Shown here: piece by piece, positions 18,734 to 26,957 of the stretch | How the letters are laid out: each line of letters opens with the position of its first letter | Numbering within the stretch: position 1 is the first letter of the stretch | Source of the DNA: an uncultured Pantoea sp. | GTDB lineage: Bacteria > Pseudomonadota > Gammaproteobacteria > Enterobacterales > Enterobacteriaceae | DNA: 64,000 bases | Assembly (NCBI GenBank): GCA_913778495.1 | Contig: CAJYVD010000011.1 | Location: 1 to 64,000 of the forward strand | Direction: 5' to 3' | Translations under genes and position numbers: made by a program | The notes under the pieces: generated by a model | What the model saw: the letters and a program-made list of their open reading frames with translations, nothing else | Databases searched by the model: none | Told to the model about the DNA's origin: nothing

Positions 18734-20194
18734 GTGTCTGAATTATCGCAACTTTCCCCGCAACCGCTGTGGGATATTTTTGCCAAAATCTGTTCGATTC
18801 CGCACCCTTCTTATCATGAAGAAGCTTTAGCCGAATACGTGGTCGGCTGGGCAAAAGCACAAGGTTTTTGGGTTGAACGCGATGCGGTCGGTAATATCCT
18901 GATTCGCAAGCCCGCCACCGCTGGCATGGAAAACCGCACGCCAGTGGCGCTGCAAGCGCACTTAGATATGGTGCCGCAGAAGAACAACGACACCGTACAC
19001 GACTTCACAAAAGATCCTATCCAGCCTTACGTCGACGGCGAGTGGGTTAAAGCGCGCGGCACCACGCTGGGCGCGGATAACGGTATTGGTATGGCTTCTG
19101 CGCTCGCGGTATTGGCGGATAACAGCCTGACGCACGGCCCGCTGGAAGTGCTGCTCACCATGACTGAAGAAGCCGGTATGGACGGCGCTTTCGGCCTGCA
19201 ACCTAACTGGCTGCAAGCGGAGATCCTGATCAATACCGATTCCGAAGAAGAAGGCGAGATTTACATGGGCTGCGCCGGCGGTATCGACTTCATCACCACG
19301 CTGCCGCTGAACCGTGAAGCCGTACCTGCCGGTTATGAAACGCTCAAGCTGACGCTGAAAGGATTGAAAGGCGGCCACTCCGGCGCGGATATTCATCTGG
19401 GCCTGGGCAATGCCAACAAGCTGCTGGCGCGTTTCCTTGCCGCGCACGCGCAGGCGCTGGATGTGCGCCTGATCGCCTTTAGCGGCGGCACGCTGCGCAA
19501 CGCCATTCCGCGCGAAGCCTTTGCCACGCTGGCGGTAGAAAGCCATCAGGTCGATGCGCTGAAATCCGCCGCCGCACACTTCCAGGCGACACTGCAAAAC
19601 GAACTCGGCGCCAAAGAGAAGAACATTGTGCTGCTGAGCGAGCCACTGGCGCATCAGGGCCAGGCGTTAACCGCTGACAGCCGCGATCGCTTCATTAACT
19701 TGTTAAACAGCACGCCAAACGGCGTGATCCGCAACTCTGACGTGGCAAAAGGCGTGGTGGAAACCTCGCTCAACGTGGGCGTGGTGACGATGGACGAGGC
19801 ACAGGCGGAGATCATCTGCCTGATTCGTTCGCTGATCGACACCGGCAAAGATTGGGTGGTGGAAACGCTGACGTCGCTGGGCCAGCTGGCAGGCGCGCAA
19901 ACCGCGCCGAAGGGCGGCTATCCGGGCTGGCAGCCAGACGCCGACTCGCCGGTGATGGCGCTGACGCGCAAAACCTATGAAGCGCTGTTTGGCAAAACGC
20001 CTAACATTCAGGTGATCCACGCCGGTCTGGAGTGCGGTCTGTTTAAAAAGCCCTATCCGAATATGGATATGGTCTCGATCGGCCCGACCATTACCGGCCC
20101 GCACTCACCGGATGAGCAGGTGCACATTGAGAGCGTTGGCCTTTACTGGCAACTGCTGACCGCCCTGCTGAAGGTGATGCCGGAGAAGGCGTAA
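18734..20194 (+). CDS. pepD: Cytosol non-specific dipeptidase (aminoacyl-histidine dipeptidase)
   Basis: A 486-residue M20-family zinc dipeptidase (peptidase D/carnosinase) of the cytoplasm. It is collinear with E. coli PepD: IPHPSYHEEALAEYV, the metal-binding ALQAHLDMVPQKNN, GTTLGADNGIGMA, LLTMTEEAGMDGA and INTDSEEEGEIYMGCAGGID, then GLECGLFKKPYPNMDMVSIG. It begins with GTG, as in E. coli, behind CAGGAGACGC. It is the last conserved gene before the accessory island. Confidence 0.98.
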   Translation: MSELSQLSPQPLWDIFAKICSIPHPSYHEEALAEYVVGWAKAQGFWVERDAVGNILIRKPATAGMENRTPVALQAHLDMVPQKNNDTVHDFTKDPIQPYVDGEWVKARGTTLGADNGIGMASALAVLADNSLTHGPLEVLLTMTEEAGMDGAFGLQPNWLQAEILINTDSEEEGEIYMGCAGGIDFITTLPLNREAVPAGYETLKLTLKGLKGGHSGADIHLGLGNANKLLARFLAAHAQALDVRLIAFSGGTLRNAIPREAFATLAVESHQVDALKSAAAHFQATLQNELGAKEKNIVLLSEPLAHQGQALTADSRDRFINLLNSTPNGVIRNSDVAKGVVETSLNVGVVTMDEAQAEIICLIRSLIDTGKDWVVETLTSLGQLAGAQTAPKGGYPGWQPDADSPVMALTRKTYEALFGKTPNIQVIHAGLECGLFKKPYPNMDMVSIGPTITGPHSPDEQVHIESVGLYWQLLTALLKVMPEKA

Positions 20195-20518
20195 GCGATG
20201 CAAATTTGAGGGGGCCTGAGTGGCCCTCTTTTCGTTTGCGGCGGAAAAGTTGCGGACGGGATCTTTCTCACAAAATATCAAACGGAATTCATTATTTTAA
20301 CTCTGCGTTTTTTATCAACGCCGTGCACCTTAACGCGGAAGAGTTTTTAAAAAAACTTTCTTTTCATCATGTTATTTCCCTCTATTTTTTAATTAAAGCA
20401 AACAAGAGCGGCATTCATGCCTCTCTATTAGAAAATCGACTAACTTTACTGTCTAATTTTATTTTCTCGTCCTCGTGATACCGTGCTTTCAATTACCCAC
20501 AGTCGCAAGGAGTGAGTT
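20195..20518. other. Island left boundary, microcin promoter region
   Basis: About 320 bp. The first part holds the pepD terminator; from about 20270 the sequence turns AT-rich, in contrast with pepD. An ATG-initiated open frame here (20206-20478) starts inside the terminator and has no family features. A promoter for the microcin is expected; I could not assign a Fur box or other regulator site. Confidence 0.45.
20208..20236 (+). terminator. Rho-independent terminator of pepD
   Basis: GAGGGGGCC-TGAGT-GGCCCTC followed by TTTTCGTTT, 14 bp past the pepD stop. Confidence 0.8.
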
Positions 20519-20848
20519 ATGAGAACGTTAAGTCCAGAGGAAATGTCTGTTGTAGCAGGCGCGGGAAATTATTCCGATAAGCACGGCCCCGGCAGCGGTA
20601 ACAGCGCCGGAGGCGGTAAAGGCGGGAATTACGGCGGCGTGCCTAAAACCTGTGAAAATCAGGTTGGTGCCGGCATTATTACCGGCATGATAGCGGGCAC
20701 GGTGGGCGGTGCCGCCGGTATCGTGGCAGGCGGGGCACTGGGCGGTGTGTCTGCCGCATTAGGCTCCTGTAATAACAGCCCTTACGGCGGCGGAAAAAAT
20801 TCAGGCAGCAGCTCAGGCAATGCAGGCATTGGCCAATGCCGTTGGTAA
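20519..20848 (+). CDS. Putative class II microcin precursor
   Basis: A 109-residue precursor. Residues 1-15 (MRTLSPEEMSVVAGA) match the double-glycine-type leaders of class II microcins: compare the colicin V leader MRTLTLNELDSVSGG and the microcin E492 leader ending FGA. Cleavage would leave a 94-residue Gly-rich peptide starting GNYSDK, with a hydrophobic glycine-zipper segment (about 49-82), cysteines at 45, 84 and 107, and C-terminus CRW. AAGGAG lies 8 bp before the ATG. Processing and export would need a CvaAB-type peptidase transporter and TolC; none is in this window. A small membrane protein follows directly. Target and activity unknown. Confidence 0.7.
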   Translation: MRTLSPEEMSVVAGAGNYSDKHGPGSGNSAGGGKGGNYGGVPKTCENQVGAGIITGMIAGTVGGAAGIVAGGALGGVSAALGSCNNSPYGGGKNSGSSSGNAGIGQCRW

Positions 20849-20849
20849 T

Positions 20850-21083
20850 ATGGATAACGCTACGCAGAACGGGACGAAAAAACGTGGCTACAGGCGCGCG
20901 CTGATCAATATATTTTGGGTAGCTACCGCCTTCCCAATTATATTTTCTGACGATCCTCAGCGCTACGCGGTAACGGGTAATCCTGTTGCGCTAATTGCTG
21001 ACCTCTTTATCCTTATTGGCATTTATCAATTTTATGCTTTCCTGCTCGATCGTTGCGAAGCGATTTACAAAAAAAGCACTTAA
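20850..21083 (+). CDS. Putative microcin immunity protein
   Basis: A 77-residue protein starting 1 bp after the microcin stop; an in-frame ATG at 20820 would make it 87 residues and overlap the microcin. Neither start has a strong ribosome site, so it is probably coupled to the microcin. A basic N-terminus (TKKRGYRR) precedes two hydrophobic helices (RALINIFWVATAFPIIF and NPVALIADLFILIGIYQFYA), the size and layout of known microcin immunity proteins such as Cvi. I see no residue-level family match; function is inferred from position. Confidence 0.55.
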   Translation: MDNATQNGTKKRGYRRALINIFWVATAFPIIFSDDPQRYAVTGNPVALIADLFILIGIYQFYAFLLDRCEAIYKKST

Positions 21084-21096
21084 TTCGCGTTTTACA

Positions 21097-21121
21097 GCCT
21101 CACGTGTGTGAGGCTTTTTTA
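21097..21121 (+). terminator. Rho-independent terminator of the microcin operon
   Basis: GCCTCAC-GTGT-GTGAGGC (7-bp perfect stem) followed by TTTTTTA, 13 bp after the immunity gene stop. It isolates the two-gene unit from the ABC transporter. Confidence 0.88.
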
Positions 21122-21271
21122 CGTGCTCTCCGCCTCCGCATGCTGATCCTGCGCCAGTAAGACGTCTCCCGATCGGGTGGGTTTTTAGCGTCTGCTTCTC
21201 TCAGGATAAATCGCTGCTTTTTACCGCTTTCCCCCCCTGCTTCTGCCACGTCTGCGCCTCTAGCCAGCTTT

Positions 21272-21303
21272 AGACGCCATTATGTCCAGATGTCTGGATG
21301 GCT
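21272..21303 (+). promoter_or_regulatory. Four tandem MetJ-box-like repeats
   Basis: Four contiguous 8-mers in register: AGACGCCA, TTATGTCC, AGATGTCT, GGATGGCT, against the met box AGACGTCT (5, 4, 7 and 5 of 8 matches). MetJ binds two to five such tandem boxes cooperatively. The array ends 98 bp before the ABC transporter start. The central TCCAGATGTCTGGA is also a perfect palindrome, so another dimeric regulator is an alternative. Confidence 0.5.
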
Positions 21304-21401
21304 AATAAGAATTCGTGCTAGCTTATAGCCTTTCGTTCGTTGCCCGGATAGAGGCTTCAGGAAAAAATGCGACCACGCGAATTAACAACAGGTGCCCGAA
21401 A

Positions 21402-22907
21402 ATGCGTGCGATAAACCGCCTTGAGATGCGCGATATCTCTCTCGCCTTTGGTGGCTTTGCCGCGCTGACTCACGTGAATTTTGCCACCGACGGCGGCTCG
21501 GTACACGCCCTGACCGGTGCCAACGGTGCCGGAAAATCCACGCTGATGGCGGTGCTATCGGGTGCGCATGCGCACTACAGCGGCGACATTCTGCTGGATG
21601 GTAAGGCGGTTTCGATCCGCTCACCGCGCGACGCCAAACGGCTTGGCATTCACTTAGTGCAGCAGGAAGTGGATGTGGCCCTGGTACCGCAGTTAACGAT
21701 TGCAGAAAACATTCTGCTCGACCGGCTGGCGGAGCCCGGCCACGGCTTTCGCTGGCGCGATATCCGTCACCAGGCGCGCGCGCTGTTGGCGCAGTTGGAC
21801 GTTAACCTGGACGTCAATCGCCTCGTGGCGCGCTGCTCGCTGGCGGAGAAGCAGCAAATCTTGCTGGCCCGCGCCTTATCTCATCACTGCCGCTTTCTGA
21901 TTCTGGACGAACCCACCGCGCCGCTCGATCAGCACGAAAGTGCGCGCCTGTTTACCGTGGTGCGCCGCCTGCAGCAGAGCGGTATCGGCGTGGTCTTTAT
22001 TTCCCATCGTATCCATGAACTCAAGGCCATTTGCGATCGCTTAACCGTGTTGCGAGACGGTCGACTGATTGAGAGCGGGCCGATGGCGGCGCTGAGCGGC
22101 GAGCAGATTGTCGAGAGAATGCTCGGTCATGCCCTGACCGATATCTACCCGCCCCGCCGTGCGGGGCAATCTCAGCCGCTGCTGCTGGCGGTGGAAGGGT
22201 TACACGACGACCAACGGCTGCGGGATATCTCACTGCGCCTGCACAAGGGTGAAATTCTTGGCATCGCAGGCCTGGCGGGCGCCGGCAAAACGGAACTGTG
22301 TAAAGCGCTGTTTGGCGCCAATAAAAGTCGTGTGCAACGCGGCGAGCTGCACGGCAAACCCTGGCGTCCGCGATCGCCCCACCACTCCGTGGCGCAGCGT
22401 ATGGCGCTGGTGCCGGAGGAGCGCCGCAAGGAAGGGATATTTATCGACGAGTCGGTGAGCATGAACCTCAGCGTCAGCGCCGACAGCAGTTTCTCCCGCG
22501 CTAGTCTGTTTAATCATCGTCAGGCATGGCGCTGGGCGGAGCGCGTGATCCAGCGGCTCAACGTACGCACCTCGGGTCCGGGGCAAACGCTGCGCCGTCT
22601 GTCAGGCGGCAATCAGCAGAAAGTCGCGATTGGCAAATGGTTACGCAACAACGCCGACGTGCTGATTTTTGATGAGCCCACCAAAGGGGTCGATGTCAAA
22701 GCCAAAACTGAGCTGTTTGCGCTGATTGACGGCCTGGCGCGCGACGGCAAAGGCATTATTTACGCCTCTGGCGAATTTTCAGAGTTGGTTGGCCTGTGTG
22801 ACCGTATTTGTGTGCTCTGGGATGGGCGCATTGTGGCAGAGATGGACGCGCGTGAGGCCACAGAAGAGACGCTTTTGCTTTATTCCACTGGAGGAACCCC
22901 TGCGTGA
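21402..22907 (+). CDS. Sugar ABC transporter ATP-binding protein (RbsA type, two ABC domains)
   Basis: A 501-residue duplicated ATPase of the ribose/galactose (CUT2) importer class. Domain 1 has Walker A GANGAGKS (39-46), a degenerate signature CSLAEKQQ and Walker B FLILDEPTAPLD. Domain 2 has GLAGAGKT, the intact signature LSGGNQQKV and DVLIFDEPTKGVD. Start at 21402 follows AGGTG; a longer frame upstream lacks a ribosome site. It overlaps the permease gene by GTGA (22904-22907) and is first of a three-gene operon behind MetJ-like boxes, which suggests 5-methylthioribose as substrate. Ribose or another sugar remains possible from the protein alone. Confidence 0.88.
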   Translation: MRAINRLEMRDISLAFGGFAALTHVNFATDGGSVHALTGANGAGKSTLMAVLSGAHAHYSGDILLDGKAVSIRSPRDAKRLGIHLVQQEVDVALVPQLTIAENILLDRLAEPGHGFRWRDIRHQARALLAQLDVNLDVNRLVARCSLAEKQQILLARALSHHCRFLILDEPTAPLDQHESARLFTVVRRLQQSGIGVVFISHRIHELKAICDRLTVLRDGRLIESGPMAALSGEQIVERMLGHALTDIYPPRRAGQSQPLLLAVEGLHDDQRLRDISLRLHKGEILGIAGLAGAGKTELCKALFGANKSRVQRGELHGKPWRPRSPHHSVAQRMALVPEERRKEGIFIDESVSMNLSVSADSSFSRASLFNHRQAWRWAERVIQRLNVRTSGPGQTLRRLSGGNQQKVAIGKWLRNNADVLIFDEPTKGVDVKAKTELFALIDGLARDGKGIIYASGEFSELVGLCDRICVLWDGRIVAEMDAREATEETLLLYSTGGTPA

Positions 22908-23902
22908 GCAGCAAAGAACTATCCCTGAATGCCCAGGCGTCCCTGCGCCACCAGCTTTTCGACTTTATGTATAAATGGGGCATGTTGCTGACGGTGGCGA
23001 TCCTGATCGCCGCATTTGGCCTCGCCTCTGACAGTTTTCTTGAACCCACCAATATCGTCAACATTCTGCGTTCCATTGCTATCGTCACCGTGATCGCCAT
23101 TGGCGTCTCGATTTCATTGACCATCGGCGGTTTTGATCTGTCGGTGGGGGCCACCGCCTCGCTGGCGAATGCGCTGGTGATCTCGCTGTTTGTCTGGCAC
23201 GGCATGGGCACTGCCGAAGCGATCGCCGTGACGCTACTGCTGTGCACGCTGGTGGGGTTATTCAACAGTTTTTTGATCGTGGTGCTGCGCATTCCTGACA
23301 TGCTGGCCACCCTGGCGACGCTGTTCGTGATTCAAGGCGTGGCGATGACCTACAGCTTCGGGGGATCGATCACTGAAAACATGGTGATGCCCAACGGCGA
23401 CATGGCGGAAGGCACGATTCCCGCCGCCTTTGGCGCCTTGGGCCAGGTGCCAACGATTGTGATCATTATGCTGGTGATCACCGTCGTCGCCCAACTGGCG
23501 CTTTCACTGACAAAACATGGCCGCCGCATGTATGCCTTAGGCGGCAATCCCGAAGCCGCGCGCCTCTCCGGCATCCGCACCACGCGCTATCGCGTGCTGG
23601 CCTATGTGCTGGCCTCCCTGTTGGCGGGCCTGGGCGGCATTCTGCTGGCCTCGCGTATTGGTTCATCCCAGGTCAACGCCGGCGGCGGTTATTTAATGGA
23701 TGCAGTGGCCGCCGCGTGGATCGGTTTTTCACTTGCGGGATCGGGGAAACCCAACGCGCTCGGCACGCTGGTGGGCGCGGTGATTCTTGGCGTGCTGCAA
23801 AACGGATTGGTGATGCTTTCGGTGCCTTATTACGCCATGGACATCATCAAAGGTCTGGTGCTCGCGCTGGCGCTGGCCATCACTTACATTCAGCGCCGCT
23901 AG
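22904..23902 (+). CDS. Sugar ABC transporter permease (RbsC type)
   Basis: A 332-residue inner-membrane permease of the BPD-transp-2 family with eight to ten hydrophobic segments. Family motifs: GVSISLTIGGFDLSVGATAS (the GGIDLSVG block), RMYALGGNPEAARLSGI (cytoplasmic loop contacting the ATPase) and AAAWIGFSLAGSGKP. It starts with GTG overlapping the ATPase stop. It would form the channel as a homodimer. Confidence 0.9.
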   Translation: MSSKELSLNAQASLRHQLFDFMYKWGMLLTVAILIAAFGLASDSFLEPTNIVNILRSIAIVTVIAIGVSISLTIGGFDLSVGATASLANALVISLFVWHGMGTAEAIAVTLLLCTLVGLFNSFLIVVLRIPDMLATLATLFVIQGVAMTYSFGGSITENMVMPNGDMAEGTIPAAFGALGQVPTIVIIMLVITVVAQLALSLTKHGRRMYALGGNPEAARLSGIRTTRYRVLAYVLASLLAGLGGILLASRIGSSQVNAGGGYLMDAVAAAWIGFSLAGSGKPNALGTLVGAVILGVLQNGLVMLSVPYYAMDIIKGLVLALALAITYIQRR

Positions 23903-23929
23903 GGCGCGACCTCGGAGAATGAGAACAAA

Positions 23930-25000
23930 ATGAAAAAAATCCCCCTTTCGCTGTTGGCTTTGAGCCTGCTGCAGGCCAGCGCCGCCTTTGCTGACACCCC
24001 GACCACCGTGCCTGCGGCCATTGCGCAGCACAACGGTCCGGTGCGTATTGCGATCATCCGTAATCTCGGTTCGGACGACAACACCACGCAATTTGTCGCC
24101 GGCGCGATCCAGCAGGGCCGCAAACTGGGCTTTAAAGTCAGCACCTTTCTCAGCAACGGCGATGACGCCCGCTTCCAGGATTTCGTTAACCAGGCCATCA
24201 GCCAAAAATATGATGGGATTATTTTGTCGCACGGCAAAGATCCCTACGCCACCGCGCTGGTCAAGCGCATCGCCGATGCGGGCATTAAAGTGTCCGTGTT
24301 TGATACGCCAGTCAATACGCCGATCGCGGGCGTGACCGTCACGGCGCAAAACGATGCGTCGCTGGCACAGACCTCGCTGGGCAGCCTGATCAATGATTTC
24401 CATGGCAAAGCCAATATTGTAAAGCTGTGGGTGGCCGGTTTTCCCGCCATGGAGCGCCGCCAGGTTGTGTATGAAAAGCTATTAAAAGAGAACCCCGGTA
24501 TTCACCAACTGGAGTCGATTGGCGCCGTGTCTTCGGACGTACAAGGCGATACCGCCAACAAGATTGGCGCCATTCTGGCCAAGTATCCGAAGGGACAAAT
24601 CGACGCCATTTGGGGCGCCTGGGACGCGTTCAGTCAGGGCGCGTACAAAGCGCTGCAGGAGAATGGCCGCACGGAAATCAAGCTTTATAGCATCGACATC
24701 TCTAACCAGGATCTGCAGCTGATGCACCAAAAAGGCAGCCCGTGGGTGCAGACGGTGGCCGTGGATCCGAAAACCATTGGCGCAGTGAATATGCGCCTGG
24801 TGGCGAACAAAATCGGCGGCGTTGCTACCCCGGCTAACTACGAATTTAAAGGTGCGTCCATTACCCAGCAGCAGTTAAATAGCCAGTCAGGGGCAGTCAA
24901 CATGACCTCGCTCAGCAAGATCATTCCGGGCTGGGGCGAGAATCAGGATTTCGTGGCGCCGTGGTTTGCCACACTGGAAGCGAAATACGCGAAGAACTAA
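23930..25000 (+). CDS. Periplasmic sugar-binding protein of the ABC transporter
   Basis: A 356-residue type-1 periplasmic binding protein. Signal peptide: MKKIPLSLLALSLLQASAAFA, cleaved after AFA. The two-lobed fold is recognisable from RIAIIRNLGSDDNTTQF, DGIILSHGKDP, then IDAIWGAWDAFSQGA and IKLYSIDISN. It diverges from RbsB/XylF ligand-site residues, so ribose itself is not assured. Unusually it is the last gene (ATPase-permease-binding protein). Given the MetJ-like operator and mtnK/mtnA in this genome, 5-methylthioribose is the favoured ligand (inference). Confidence 0.88.
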   Translation: MKKIPLSLLALSLLQASAAFADTPTTVPAAIAQHNGPVRIAIIRNLGSDDNTTQFVAGAIQQGRKLGFKVSTFLSNGDDARFQDFVNQAISQKYDGIILSHGKDPYATALVKRIADAGIKVSVFDTPVNTPIAGVTVTAQNDASLAQTSLGSLINDFHGKANIVKLWVAGFPAMERRQVVYEKLLKENPGIHQLESIGAVSSDVQGDTANKIGAILAKYPKGQIDAIWGAWDAFSQGAYKALQENGRTEIKLYSIDISNQDLQLMHQKGSPWVQTVAVDPKTIGAVNMRLVANKIGGVATPANYEFKGASITQQQLNSQSGAVNMTSLSKIIPGWGENQDFVAPWFATLEAKYAKN

Positions 25001-25039
25001 GCACGACGCGCCTGCGGCAGCGTCGCTGCATCGGGCGCG

Positions 25040-26506
25040 TTACAATCGCGTCTCGTCAAATTGCGCATCATTGTCGGGGGCGTTGAACTCCATCTCGATG
25101 ACGGTATGACGCGGTGATGGCGCGTCTGGCGCTGGCGACGCTTGCTGCACGATCACCTCTTGCAGCGAGATGCCGTCTAAATCTGCCGACGCGTCCGCTG
25201 TTCTCTCAGATTGCGGTTCAGCGACGTGTTCTGTTGCTGACTGCAGCGCATCAATCACTACCGCCTCCAGCTCAACCTCGGGCAGCGGCGCTTTTTTCTC
25301 TCCCGCAAACACGAACGGCACGTAGCTTAAGGCAATCAGCGCACCATTTAAGGCATGCTCCGCCGCTTTGGCCTGCGCCGGTGGCAGCGTATCTTTCAGC
25401 ACGAGATTAATAAAGGTGGAGCCCAGCACGATGGTTTCAATAAACGACAGTCGTTGCGGTGCTTTTCGAAACAAGAGCTCGGTGATTTTACCTGCCGTAG
25501 CCAGCTCACGCGGCTGTAAAGCAGTATTCAGCGTTAAGGCGCTGTTGTGTTGAGCCAGCGCCTGCGCTTCTTTATACACCAGCGTATCCACAACCTCGCC
25601 CGCGGTGTTAATTGCGGTATTTGCCAGCATTAGCCCTATCGCATCATTCACTTTCGCAGCAACACTCTCTTGGGCAAGACCAACGCCTGACTGATTCAGC
25701 GCATAGGCCACGGCCGCAAAGGACGCCGCACCTTTAGATTCGGGTCCGCTGTTATTATCCGCCAGCTTAAACGCCGTCCCCGCCATCTCACGGATAACGC
25801 TGTACAGCGTGGCTGAAACCAGCGTGGGGGCTACGGTCGCCAATGCAGAACTCGATACCGCTGAAACCCCTGCAAAGGTGGCGAGCGGCAACAGCGCGTT
25901 TGCGCAGCTGGCAATCATGCTGTTTTTGGTCGCGACATTCTGCTGGCTGTCTTGCGCCATACGAACAACGTTGGCGATTAACGGTGCCGCCACGGTCGTG
26001 GCACTCAGCGCGGTGGCGGAAATGACATTGTTTTTAAGCAGTAAAGATACGCCCTGTTGCACGCCCTGCTGCACCAACTTGCAGGCTGCCACCGTGGTAC
26101 CCACCTGCAGTGTCGCTTTCCCGATATTTTTTGCCGTACGCAGGTACCGATTTTCTTGCCCTATCGCTGTCGGCAATTCGGACTCAGCCCGCGTGGGCGT
26201 GCTGGCGGGCATCGTGATAACAACATCCGTGTCAGCATGTAAACGCTCGGGCGCTGGTAACGTGGTGCTATTCACGGTGGGCGCGCTGTCAGACCGATTC
26301 GCCAGCGTGTGCGCACGCACCACCTGACCCGCGCACGTCATGGGCACGGGCGCGGGAAGAGAAGCAGACCGTGCGAGGAGCGTCGGACTTTGCTTTACTG
26401 CACGCGTTGTTGCCAACGGACGTGAATCAGGCCGCTGCGCTGCCGCGTCGGCAGGGCGTTCGAGGGGCATCAATGAGGGCGTTCCGGGCGAAGTCACCGT
26501 TATCAT
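25040..26506 (-). CDS. Candidate type III secreted effector, unknown family
   Basis: A 488-residue protein I do not recognise. The first ~120 residues are low-complexity, rich in Ser, Thr, Pro and Ala and poor in structure, as in type III secretion signals. The centre has three hydrophobic stretches (about 153-182, 197-238 and 365-400), suggesting insertion into or binding to membranes. The C-terminus (about 405-488) is acidic, with repeated E/D and few basic residues. AGGAGA precedes the ATG. It ends the secretion cluster on the same strand, convergent with the sugar transporter. No enzymatic motif is visible. A chaperone gene is not adjacent; InvB or SicA might serve. Effector status is inferred from location and composition. 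Confidence 0.5.
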   Translation of the reverse strand: MITVTSPGTPSLMPLERPADAAAQRPDSRPLATTRAVKQSPTLLARSASLPAPVPMTCAGQVVRAHTLANRSDSAPTVNSTTLPAPERLHADTDVVITMPASTPTRAESELPTAIGQENRYLRTAKNIGKATLQVGTTVAACKLVQQGVQQGVSLLLKNNVISATALSATTVAAPLIANVVRMAQDSQQNVATKNSMIASCANALLPLATFAGVSAVSSSALATVAPTLVSATLYSVIREMAGTAFKLADNNSGPESKGAASFAAVAYALNQSGVGLAQESVAAKVNDAIGLMLANTAINTAGEVVDTLVYKEAQALAQHNSALTLNTALQPRELATAGKITELLFRKAPQRLSFIETIVLGSTFINLVLKDTLPPAQAKAAEHALNGALIALSYVPFVFAGEKKAPLPEVELEAVVIDALQSATEHVAEPQSERTADASADLDGISLQEVIVQQASPAPDAPSPRHTVIEMEFNAPDNDAQFDETRL

Positions 26507-26957
26507 GCTGTCTCCTAAGACAGAGGCGTTGTAAGATGCGCCTCATTAAAACGAGGCGCATCAGAGTGGCCCGATAAAGTAAAGGAGCGCACCTGCGTGA
26601 AATACCAAAAAACGCCCCTACGGGGTTGCGGCAGCAATCATGATCGCTGCCTGTTAAAGCCGTTTTTACATGCTGTTATTTTCTCTTTATTACCATTGAA
26701 ACACTCGGCGCGGACAGCGCTTGAGAAGCAGAACGATAAGACCGAAACGGCCAATAATATAACCCGCCGTCATGATGTTTATTATCACCGCACTCTCCTC
26801 TTTCGGCTGTTGATAACCGGCCCTCTTTAACGTGGTTAATTTAACCCACTCCGAGTGCGCAATATCACGAAACGCATCTCATCGTTCATCCTGCACGTTG
26901 ACATGATAAGTGCTAACTTTCATGGCCGGATACGTTATGCTGCAGAACAGGAAAAGC
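26507..26957. other. Intergenic region between the ToxR-like gene and the effector candidate
   Basis: About 450 bp, AT-rich, between two minus-strand genes; it should contain the effector gene promoter. The strong hairpin at 26535-26562 is the only clear structure. Plus-strand open frames here lack support. Confidence 0.4.
26535..26562. promoter_or_regulatory. Strong hairpin in the leader of the effector candidate
   Basis: GATGCGCCTC-ATTAAAAC-GAGGCGCATC, a perfect 10-bp stem, ends 29 bp before the minus-strand start at 26506. No U-tract follows on the minus strand, so it is unlikely to be a simple terminator; it could be a leader structure, an operator, or the end of an upstream transcript. 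Confidence 0.4.

Noticed and set aside
20206-20478. 90-codon plus-strand frame between pepD and the microcin
   Set aside because: Its ATG lies within the pepD terminator hairpin and the product has no recognisable features.
26597-26830. 77-codon plus-strand frame upstream of the effector candidate
   Set aside because: No family resemblance or convincing ribosome site; composition like intergenic DNA.
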